From the NCBI RefSeq assembly GCF_035046505.1, contig NC_089825.1, positions 5,529,063 through 5,593,062 on the forward strand: a stretch of DNA of 64,000 nt. Reading direction: 5' to 3'. Shown one piece after another: positions 1-8,900 of this stretch. Below the pieces are notes generated by a model. It made no database searches. It was not told the DNA's origin and worked only from the letters and a program-made list of their open reading frames with translations. The translations under genes and the position numbers were made by a program. Each line of letters begins with the position of its first letter. Position 1 is the stretch's first letter. The stretch comes from Tiliqua scincoides (lineage: Eukaryota > Chordata > Lepidosauria > Squamata > Scincidae).

Positions 1-1462
1 AAGAAAATACAGAAGAAGAAATCTCACAACCAACCCCAAAATGAATTATGGTTCTTCTTTTCTGCTGTATTATACTCTGAGACAAAACTGTACTCTTTTT
101 GCATACATACATTATATATCAAGATCCAAATATGAGATAAATTAGAGATGTCACAAATGTCTCTCATTTCAGGGGATTTATGAATAACATAAAATGTATT
201 CATTAGCCCCATATAACTCACCAACATGTTCACATCTTTTGTGTGCATAAATGAGACCCAGGAGGCAGCATAAGGAAACATCGACATGGCGCTTTCGGGA
301 ATTCTCTAGCAAGGAGATACCTTCTTGAATTCTGCCTGCAAAGGTATAACACAACTCATGGATTAATTTTTAGCAGTCACCAACAGGACTCTGCTAGGCA
401 GATTTTGACCAATTAAATGTGGCCAGAACTGCTGTCAAAAAATACCACTGAGATACCTGCAAACATGGAGGGCTTTCTCAATTTTAACTTCCATTAAATA
501 GACTGGGGACAGAGCCCAAAATCTTGGGTCAAGGAATTATGATTGATCAAAGCAATGAGGATTAGTGGAAACTGGATTTTACATGCAAAACTTGGTGATG
601 CTTTCCAGGATTTGATACTTTGACATTTAATTTTTCTATGTGTCAAATTCTAATGATTCCTTCATAGGCACAGACTGCCTGGGTTCATGATTTTCATGCT
701 CTATGATTTTCAGCCAGTGTGCCACAGCAGGTGTGCTGTGGGAGTTTGGGGGAGGGTTGTTTATCAATAGGTTGCAAGTCCCCCAACAGTAGCATGGTGT
801 CAACTGTGAAAAAACAGATGGTGTACCTTGACAATTTTAGCACCTTGCCAATGTACCATGAGATGCAAAAGGTGGATATTTGCTCATCTAGAGGTTGCCT
901 TGGTCTTTAATACTCATTTTACTGATTTTAAATGTTGCTATGCTTTCTAGGATGTTATACTAAAAGAGTATACCAGGGTGAGAGCCAGGGTGGTGTAGTG
1001 GTTAGGTAGGTAGACCTGGAAGATCTAGGTTCAAATCCCTCCTTAGCCATGAAACTTCCTGGGTGACCTTGGGCCAGTCACATTCTCTCAGCCTCACCTA
1101 CCTCACAGGGTTGTTGTGAGGATAAAAGGAGGAGAGCAGCTATGTGTACACCGCCCTGTGCTCTTTGGAGGAAGGGTGGTATAAATATATACTTCTAGTG
1201 TGTTTGCTGAATACTACTTGGTGATCCTTAATATGCTAAGCTGTATATGCTGCCCTAAAGCCTCATTCACGAAGCATGGTAGCACACACATCTATAAGAA
1301 TTACCAGCACTTCTGCATTCTGCAAAATTCTCTGTCCTGCCCTTCCCAGAGGACTCCATTCCATCTCACCAAGTTCCCACATTTTCTACACTATCTGTGG
1401 ACTGAGATTGGGGAGGCAGGGGGCAGAAAATTACCCAGTAGCATTCAACATTTCCCAATTAC
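1..1462. other. TTC21A intron 2 sequence (non-coding)
   Basis: No exon could be recognised on either strand. TTC21A coding exon 3 was looked for on the minus strand by its expected protein and is not visible, so this is probably the start of intron 2. The only structured feature is a tRNA-derived SINE at 982-1195. Confidence 0.55.
982..1195 (+). repeat. tRNA-derived SINE
   Basis: A tRNA-like head carries an A-box-like TGGTGTAGTGGTTAGG near 991 and a B box GGTTCAAATCC at 1028-1038. A tRNA-unrelated body follows (CTTGGGCCAGTCAC, then CACAGGGTTGTTGTGAGGAT), and it ends in an AT-rich tail. The layout is that of the common reptile SINE with a CTTGGGCCAGTCAC body. It is a retroposed copy and not a tRNA gene: the acceptor stem does not pair. 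Confidence 0.8.
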
Positions 1463-1592
1463 CAAGAAGCAAAGTTCCAAAAGCCTTGAAAAACAGGAGC
1501 ACTGGATCATAAGCATGTTTTGACAGTTCCACGTTGGTCAAGTGAATGACATGGTTGTAGTATTTTTCTTGAGCATAGTACAGGATTCTCGA
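1463..1592 (-). CDS. TTC21A: TTC21A coding exon 2
   Basis: 130 bp, phase 0 in and phase 1 out. The acceptor is a pyrimidine tract ending CCACCAAG and the donor is CTTCTTG|GTAATT. It codes for residues 10-52 plus one base, the first TPR helix pair, with YYAQEKYYNHV and FFKAFG as the family signature. Confidence 0.88.
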
Positions 1593-2541
1593 CTTGGTGG
1601 GGAGGAGAAAGAGGAGAAAAAAACCCACTTTTGTTTGGTTTGCAGCAATTACAGCTCATTGCAACTAATGACTACTTTCATTAATGACTGAGGGCCCAAT
1701 CCTATCCAATTTTCCAGTGCTGGTGCAGTTGAGCCCTTGGGGTGTGTGCTGTATCATGTGGTGGAGAAGCAATCACTGGGGCCTTCTTAAGGTATGGAAA
1801 GATGTGTTCCCTTACTATGGGGCTGCATTGTGGTTACACCAGAGCTGGAAAGTTGGAAAGGATTGGGCCCTAAGGGGACCAAACCCTGTGGCAAGGCATT
1901 CCACAGACCAATGACACTGGGTAAAGCGTCCGTGGCAGGTGCCGTCACCACACCCTGTGGCAAGGAGTTCCATAGACCAATGGCACTGGGTAAAGTGTCA
2001 GTGGCAGACGCCTTCACCTCACCCTGTGGCAAGGCATTCCACAGACCAATGACACTGGGTAAAGCGTCCGTGGCAGGCGCCGTCACCACACCCTGTGGCA
2101 AGGAGTTCCATAGACCAATGGCACTGGGTAAAGCGTCAGTGGCAGACGCCTTCACCTCACCCTGTGGCAAGGCATTCCACAGACCAATGACACTGGGTAA
2201 AGCGTCCGTGGCAGGCGCCGTCACCACACCCTGTGGCAAGGAGTTCCATAGACCAATGGCACTGGGTAAAGCGTCAGTGGCAGACGCCTTCATCTCACCC
2301 TGTGGCAAGGCGTTCCACCAGACCAATGACACTGGGTAAAGCGTCCGTGGCAGGCGCCGTCACCACACCCTGTGGCATGGAGTTCCACAGACCAATAACA
2401 CTGGGTAAAGCGTCCGTGGCAGGCGCCGTCACCACACCCTGTGGCAAGGAGTTCCACAGACCAATGACACCCTGGGAAAATGGGAGAGCCTTTTCTCTCC
2501 CCCCCTCGCTGTACCAAGGCCTGAGGGTCCGCGTCAGCCAT
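1463..2541 (-). CDS. TTC21A: TTC21A, 5' end only (coding exons 1-2), continues past the left edge
   Basis: TTC21A is a long tetratricopeptide-repeat protein, the paralogue of TTC21B/IFT139 of the intraflagellar transport A complex, which moves cargo back along cilia. The two exons splice at phase 0 to give MADADPQALSRILYYAQEKY, which aligns without gaps to the human start MSSNDPSLMAGIIYYSQEKY. Further on, DPVLLFFKAFGTL matches human DPVLKFFKAYGVL. The intron between them (1593-2514) is GT-AG and holds a transposon and a tandem array. The gene is head to head with GORASP1, as in human. Only the first 53 residues are visible. The paralogue TTC21B is less likely, given both the residues and the synteny. 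Confidence 0.86.
1691..1871. mobile_element. MITE with ~27-bp terminal inverted repeats
   Basis: The left end AGGGCCCAATCCTATCCAA is mirrored by the right end TTGGAAAGGATTGGGCCCT, and the match continues inward through TTTCCAG. There is no coding capacity. Relatives lie at 14538-14717 and 60055-62556. No clean target duplication was seen, so the superfamily is left open. Confidence 0.75.
1883..2470. repeat. 69-bp tandem array (about 8.5 units, alternating A/B types)
   Basis: Each unit begins ACCCTGTGGCAAGG and runs through GACCAATGACACTGGGTAAAG to GTCACC. Units alternate between a GGCATTCCACAG/GTCCGTGGCAGGCGCC form and a GGAGTTCCATAG/GTCAGTGGCAGACGCC form, so the true period over the first seven units is 138 bp. 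One unit near 2309-2325 carries an extra base. Read on the minus strand, the unit encodes [13 protein letters not shown], the C-terminal signature of CR1/L3-type LINE ORF2. Because 69 is a multiple of three, both strands stay open for about 181 codons; these are not genes. The array lies in TTC21A intron 1, ending about 45 bp from exon 1. Confidence 0.9.
2515..2541 (-). CDS. TTC21A: TTC21A coding exon 1 (start codon)
   Basis: 27 bp encoding MADADPQAL, with donor TTG|GTACAG. The start was chosen because the spliced N-terminus then has the same number of residues before the ILYY/IIYY motif as human TTC21A (13 before YY in each), and the ATG faces the GORASP1 promoter. The exon is too short to be found by open-frame length. 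Confidence 0.82.
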
Positions 2542-2920
2542 GGCCCCGCCCAACGAGCACTGCCACCCCGCCCACCAACGGCCATAACCTCCATCTAGGC
2601 CCCGCCCACTTTCCGAACCCCGCCCCGCCCGCCTCAACCAGCCAATCGCCGCCTGGCACGGCAGGCGGAGGGCCCTGGGGCCGCGCCCACTTCTTCCCCT
2701 CCCCTCCCCTCTCCCGTTGCCTAGCGACCAGCTGTCCAGGACGCGACAGGCAGCTTCGTCTGCGGAGCTAGTGCGCGCGCGCCGGTCGGCTCCGTCTCCT
2801 GCCCACCTCCCTCCAGGCGCGTGCGCATGCGCTGTTGCTCCTGCAGCGTTGGAAGTTGGCAGGAGGACGGCTGAAGCGGCTGAGGAAGCGGGTCGGTCTT
2901 AGCGCTCCGAGGCCGCAGCC
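2542..2920. promoter_or_regulatory. Bidirectional CpG-rich promoter of TTC21A (left) and GORASP1 (right)
   Basis: 379 bp separate the two start codons. The stretch is GC- and CpG-rich, with GC boxes (CCCCGCCCC around 2600-2633), a CCAAT box at 2642-2646 and an X-box at 2716-2729. No TATA box was seen for either gene. This is what is expected of a constitutive head-to-head promoter, here with a ciliary gene on one side. Transcription starts cannot be placed from sequence alone. Confidence 0.8.
2716..2729 (+). promoter_or_regulatory. RFX-type X-box
   Basis: GTTGCCTAGCGACC fits the X-box scheme of two inverted half sites (GTTGCC, then GCGACC with one base off GCAACC) around a 2-bp spacer. RFX factors bind such sites upstream of ciliary genes. 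It lies 175 bp from the TTC21A ATG and 192 bp from that of GORASP1; the ciliary TTC21A is the likely target. Confidence 0.65.
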
Positions 2921-2983
2921 ATGGGGCTGGGCTCCAGCTCCGAGGTGTCCAGCGGCGGCTCCGAAGGCTATCACGTGCACGGG
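2921..2983 (+). CDS. GORASP1: GORASP1 coding exon 1
   Basis: Codes for residues 1-21, [20 protein letters not shown] plus G. The start has glycine at position 2 for N-myristoylation and a GCAGCCATGG context. Donor GGG|GTAACG, phase 0. Confidence 0.95.
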
Positions 2984-5900
2984 GTAACGTCGGTGTCCGC
3001 GGGGGGTCAGGGGCTCTTCGCCTGCAGAGCGCAGCCTGGCCAGTGCGCGGGGGGCATCCCTCCCTCTGCCATAAGGTGAGGAGTGAACACCCTGTGGCAA
3101 GGAGTTCCACAGGCTCAGCTACGCGACTGCACAGAACGCCCTGAGCGTGCCCGGCCTGTTAGCCCTGGTGGAGCCTCCCTGTGCAGTAGCAGGCTACCAG
3201 GACAGTATGCGCCTCCCCTGCCCCCAGCAGTGCTGCCTAGGTAGCCTGCCACTGTACAGGGAGGCTCCACCAGGGCTAACACGCAGGCACGCTCAGGGCG
3301 TTCTGTTCATCCGTGTAGCTGAGCCTGTGGAACTCCTTGCCACAGGGTGTGGTGATGGCAGCTGGCCTGGATGCCTTGAAAAGGGGATTGGACAGATTAA
3401 TGAAGGAATGGTCCATCACAGGCTCGAAGCCATGATGAATATGTGCAACCTCTTGGTTTTAGAAGTGGGCTGCCTCAGAAGGCCGGTGCCTGGGAGGGCA
3501 CCAGGAGGCTCGTATTCTATTGGAAATGCCTGTTTCTATTGGAATACAGTTGGAATACAGGGTCCAATGCTAAAAGGTTTGGGAACCACTGAGCTTGCGT
3601 CTTCCATTGCCTTTTCTGGAAATGTGTTCTGTAAACTTAGAATTGCGCTTTGAAGGAGAAAAGTGCCTTGTTTTGCCTCTCTCTCTGCATATTGTCAACA
3701 GCCATGTCATAAAACAAGTTCCCTTTGAAGCAACATAGCAGTGATATTAAGTCATCCTGTGCAATATTGACGAAGTTGTGTGGCATTTGGTAAACCATAT
3801 TTTGAATACTTCAAGACCTCTAGGATGATGATAAGCCATCTTTTCTTTGGTCTTGTTCTTGGTCTTTTCCCAGTTCTTTTGGCGTCATATACTTGCTTGG
3901 CTAGACGGGAGTTGTCTGTACACAGTAGATGGCCAAACCAGCGCAACCTAGATTTAAAAACCTGCACTGAAGGTGGTTTGTCGTCTGTGTGGGTCCATAT
4001 ATCTCTGTTTCTCCATTGCTGCCACCACCTAACTTTCATTATGTTACGTAGACAGTGGGTGGCAAAACTCTTATTTTCTGTTGATCATGTTTCATTTGTT
4101 TTGCCTGTCCTGAATATTCTATTGCTGTCTCATTGCTGACTTTTAGACAAAAATTACAAACATCTCTGTGCTCTTGATTTGTAATGTTGCTGCTGTTTTG
4201 GATTTGGTTCAGAAGAGTGGTTTATATTGTTTTATATGTTTAGGTTTATATCGTTTTAATTTAAAGAAAAAAAAACTCTCTACTTTCTGCACATAATTTC
4301 ATAATGGCCCTGCTCAGCCATGCCCTTTGTGCCCTGTCTGTGTGACAGGAGCATCTGGCTGACTGGCGTTGGAAGCAGAATGTTGAACCAGATGGAGCTG
4401 TGACTTAAGCTAGCTATTCTTACGATGAAAAATCCTGATGTCCAGAAAACTGGACGTTGGCCCTTGGACACTTGCATATTTTTTTACAGCTCTCTATAAA
4501 GTTGACTCTCGGGTAACTGAGGGTGCCTCCCCAAATATTGACTTTGGCTCTTAGGAATTTGATACATGCCTCCTTCCACTCTTGCCCTGCCCATGTGTGC
4601 AGGTGGATATGAAACGTAGCAGCTCTCAGGCCACTTAAACAAGACCATACCTCAAAAACTGATTATGTAAACTGGAACGGTTTTCACCATCTGGTTTTGT
4701 ACTCTGTGCCAAATCAGTCATTTTCCAATCCACTCTGCTTTCCTAATCTTTGTAAAGATTGCACATAGGTTGTGCCGTATGCATACAGTGTTTTGTTATT
4801 GAGGTTTTTTTGGAGAAGCTGCTGTTTTGCGAAAGGGAAGACCGTAAATTGATTCAAAAGTAAATACTGTATGCTGACCCTGACTTCTGCTCAGAAGTAG
4901 CCCCACTGGATGTTTCTTCTCTTCCCATCACCAGTCTCACTTTTTTCTGTTCCATTTTTCCTATTCTGTAGATCTTTTAGAACAATACTGTGAAGATATT
5001 GGCTGTGTAATTGTCTCTTCAGGCGAGAATAGTTGAAAATTAAAGCTTGGCACAGTTTGTGCTGTACCTTTTGGTGCTTCTGTTTTGTGTTACCTTTTAA
5101 AAAGAGCTGTTCAGGAGGCTGTGTTTTTGATTGGGGGAGGGGGGCGGGAAGGAAGTCAACATCCTGGAAGACAATCTATTGTTGGGTCAATACCAACATG
5201 GTGAAATTCTTCTGAAACAAATCTAAAACCCTGTCCAAAAAGCAAAGCTAAAGGATGTGGGGGGACTCAGCTTGGCAGCATGTATGAAAAGTATCAAGAT
5301 GTCTTGGACTACAGTCTTGTGCAGACTTACTAGAGAATAAGCCTCATTCACCTTAAAGCAACCTGCTTCTGAATCGACCTGCCTAGAATTGTGTTGTTAG
5401 GGAATGACAAGCTGAGCTTGCCCCAGTTGTGTGATGCAGTTGCAAAAAAGCGAATGCAGTGCTCGGCTGCATTGATAAAGGCCTAGTCCAAATTGTGAGA
5501 AGTAACAGTTCTACTCTCTCTACTCTCAAACCCCACTTGGAATACTGCACCCAGTTTTGGGCACCACATTTTAAGAAGGACCCCGAAATGCTGAAAGGGT
5601 TTCAGAGGAGGGAGAGATCTGGAAAGGGTTAAAAGAGTTTGATATGTTTAGCCTGGAGAAGACAAGACTAAGGGGAGATCTGATGGCTGTCTTCACATAT
5701 TTGAAGATCTACCACGCAGAAGAAGGGAGGGCTTAGTCCAGGTGTTGGCAACCTGTGGCCTGTGGGCAGGATCAGACCCATCAGCCAAAGTCATCCAGCC
5801 TGCCACAGGGATTCTGTGAGCCAGAGTGGGAAGCACTGCCATTCCCCGTCAGGCCCATGGCAAACTGGGTGGAAGGCTTTGCCTGCCTAGCTGAGCTCTG

Positions 5901-8900
5901 TGCAGGCCACTTCTGAGTGCTCTGCAACCTAGAAGTGGTGACATGATGATGTTGCTGTGGAGCATCTGGTCTTTTCAAAGGAAAAGGTTGCCAGCCCTGC
6001 CTTACAGCCCAATCCTATCCACACTTTCCTGGGAGTAAGCCCCACTGACTCTTATGGGACTTACTTCTGAGTAGACATTCATAGGATTGGGCTGTGAGTC
6101 TTTGTGGCTTCTGAAGGCAGTACTAGAACCAATGAATTGAAGCTGCAGAGAAATAGATTTTGGCTAGAGGTGAGGAAGACATTCAAGAGCTATCTATTAC
6201 TGGAACTATCTGCCTTGTGCAATTGTGAGGTTTCCCTCATTGGAGGTTTTCAAGCTGAGGCTGGATTGACACCTGTCAGGGAAGCTATAACAAGAGTTTA
6301 GCCTGAATAATGGGTGGGATAACTAGATGACCTCTAAGGTCTGTTCCAACTCTGATGTTCTAAGATGATGATGATGATGATGATTAACAACAGTATACTG
6401 CTTTTCAACTAAAAATTCACAAAGCAGTTTACAGAGAAAAATCAAATAACTAAATGGCTCCCTGTCCCAAAAGGACTCACAATCTAAAAAGATGCAAAAG
6501 AATACCAGCAGACAGCCAAAGCTTCTGTGTATGCTGTTGCTTTCCTTTCCTTATGGAACCTGGTAGAATTTGGAAGCTGAAGAATCTAGCTTTCAGTATT
6601 TTTTAAACCCATTCCTGACCCTTGTGGTTGTGACGGAAATTTTGATAATTTGGGGCTGGTACCTGAATGGTGCATGTGGAGGAGTGTAATGAAGCCATAA
6701 GGCACAGCTCTTGATCTTTCTCCCATAGCTACTGTACTTTGCCTCTGTGACACAATTGGGTATACTGGCTGGCTAATTTCAGTTCCTATACCCTTCCCTC
6801 TTTCCATTCTTGCCTATAAACAAGGCAAGGAATGTTATGAACATGCTTCCACTATGGATCTCAGGGTGGTGCCATTGCTTCCCCCCACCCCAGTTCTCAT
6901 AACAAACTTCTGAGTCTCTGGGCTGTATGGGGGGTTTGAACACCTTCCTTGTTCTAGCCTGATGCTAACCACTAACTGCACCATGCAGGTTCTAGAAACA
7001 CTGACAAGTGACTGATGTTCTGGGCACAGCAGGAAGTACATGAAGTCTTTCCTTCCTAATGCCCATTTCTGCAACATAAAGGCTTTTCATCCTTTTGTCT
7101 GATTATGAAAGGATATATGATACAATTGAATTGCTGTTTAGGGAGTCCAGTCTGGTGCGCTCAGCTTTGCCTAGAGTGCTTGAAAGCAGACCAAGCATAG
7201 CGGCCGTAGGTCAGTATTTTGCCAGCTGGTGCTTTGCGCGTAACTCAGGTCCAAAGAACTTGGTCTTGGCCTCCACATGTTACTTGTGCTCTTCAGTATT
7301 CCCCCTCCGCTTGCACTCTTTCCTATAGACTTGGCTTATTGTAAATGCATATCTCAGATGTTTCATTTAAGATGCCTTGTGGTTTCTATCTGGGTGGGGC
7401 AGAGAGGGGTTCCAAAAATAATCATAGTTCTTAGGCTGGCTGGCTGCATTATTTTTGCCCCAGGCCTGAATAACCTCTCCCCGCTGCTGCCCATGTCTCT
7501 TTTTTGTTGGCTCAAGTGTGTTCTTGGTGTGGACATTTTAGCATTAAGCTGCCAACTTAATTTAGACCATTCATGCTTGCACTGATATTCTTTTCATTCT
7601 TTTCTTTACATATTAACTGCAATTTTGCAGGTCCAGGAAAATTCCCCTGCTCAGCAGGCTGGATTGGAGTCATTCTTTGATTTCATCCTTGCAATAGGAC
7701 ACACCAGATTGGTAAGCAACTCAAGGCACATCCCTGTTTTGATGTATGTCTGTATGTTGTGTTCTGTGTTTGTGGCATCCCATGGCATAATTTGAATGCA
7801 CCTGATGCAGCCACCTTTTGGAAGTTCAGCTGATCTGGGTCTGGTCCATGCCTGAATGGGAGACTGCCTGACACCTCCAGTATCCTGCCTTCTTTCCATG
7901 ATTATGTTCAAGGCAGGATGTCAGTGGAATGAATGAATATAAATGAGGTGTTGGTGAACAAAGGTTACTGGACCTAATCTTACAGTAAGTGCCACCTGGC
8001 TCCTCAAGTGTCATTTGGAGGCAAAAGAAATCTGGAGAAAGTTGCATTGGTGGCAGCCCACATTCTTCAGTTTTATGACCTCCTTCCGAACTGCTGGCAA
8101 CCCCTACGGGGGTCCCAAATCATGCTTTGAGAATTCCTGCTTTAGAACAGTGAACAAGCAGCGTTCAACTCTCTCTTGCTTTAGACCAACCAGGTTATGG
8201 CAGGGCCTGCATGCACAAGCAGGGGGAAGAGTTGTAGTTCAGTGCTGGATCACCTGTCTTGCATATAGACACTAGAGGGTCCCAGGTTCAGATGCTGGCA
8301 GGTAGGGCTGGGAAAGGCAGTCTCTGAACCCCCCCCAGGACTGCTGCCAGTTAGTGTAGGTGGACCAGTCATTTGACACTGTAGAAACCGAGCTCCTGTT
8401 TCCTAGGCAGGTCTTCCCTGTTGATGGTTATGGAAGCAAAAAGAACTTCATGTCCACTCATGAAGTTAGTGCTCCTTGCATTATAAGATCTGAATCACAG
8501 ATTTAGTCGCATCAAGTTTTTTTTTATCGCTTTGGAGATCAGAGCTGCAGTCTTTAGTTATAGCATTTTCCCTCTAGAGACTTGATCATGGACATACAGT
8601 AATAGTGCTGCAGCTGGGATAGGAATGGAACATTTTCCCTGACATCAGATCAGCCATTAATCCTTATTGTTCCATTTTTACTCCTCTTGCTGCAGCGTGT
8701 GGGCTTGCAACTGGGCTGCAAGCATATTAAATCAGCAGAGCAAATGCTTGTGGCACACTGGAAGGGTGTTGCCAGTTTCCATTTCATGAAGCATGTTCCA
8801 TGGCTTGTGCAAATATGGCCCTGTCAATAATTAACTTAGAGGAAGCTGCCACAAAGTTTAGGTTGTGTCTCTTAAGGCCAACAAATGACATTTCACTTGA

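Larger units (their letters stand above)
5432..6382 (+). mobile_element. CR1-type LINE, 5'-truncated, interrupted by two DNA elements
   Basis: The left part (5432-5738) carries the C-terminal coding remains ACTTGGAATACTGCACCCAG and TTTAGCCTGGAGAAGACAAG, typical of CR1. The right part (about 6095-6382) carries the end, GGATGACCTCTAAGGTC-like, GATGTTCTAAG and an (ATG)n tail. Between them sit a hAT-like element and a small palindromic MITE. The reading frame has decayed, so it is an old copy. Confidence 0.8.
3546..7630. other. Rest of GORASP1 intron 1
   Basis: Intron 1 runs 2984-7630. This part has no host exon that I can see. It holds an RTE-like LINE tail (3752-4039), a nested CR1/hAT/MITE block (5432-6382) and a SINE-like repeat (6383-6512). 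The rest looks like unique, AT-leaning intron sequence. Confidence 0.7.

Noticed and set aside
982-1195. tRNA gene
   Set aside because: A and B boxes are present but the cloverleaf stems do not pair and a SINE body follows. The same applies to 8227-8402 and 40508-40698.
1787-2339. Two overlapping 181-codon open frames, one on each strand
   Set aside because: Both arise from the 69-bp tandem array: a unit of a multiple of three with no stop stays open in that frame. The protein is an exact repeat of a LINE tail and lies in an intron.
1883-2470. CRISPR array
   Set aside because: Repeats are directly adjacent with no unique spacers, in a vertebrate intron. The same holds for 33823-34376.
2717-3110. 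Open frames of 61-129 codons on both strands across the CpG-rich promoter and GORASP1 exon 1
   Set aside because: GC-rich DNA lacks stop codons by chance; the frames run over the shared promoter and into intron sequence with no protein similarity that I recognise.
7797-7916. 5S rRNA gene
   Set aside because: Only a diverged 3' half is present and the internal promoter is broken; it is a SINE head.
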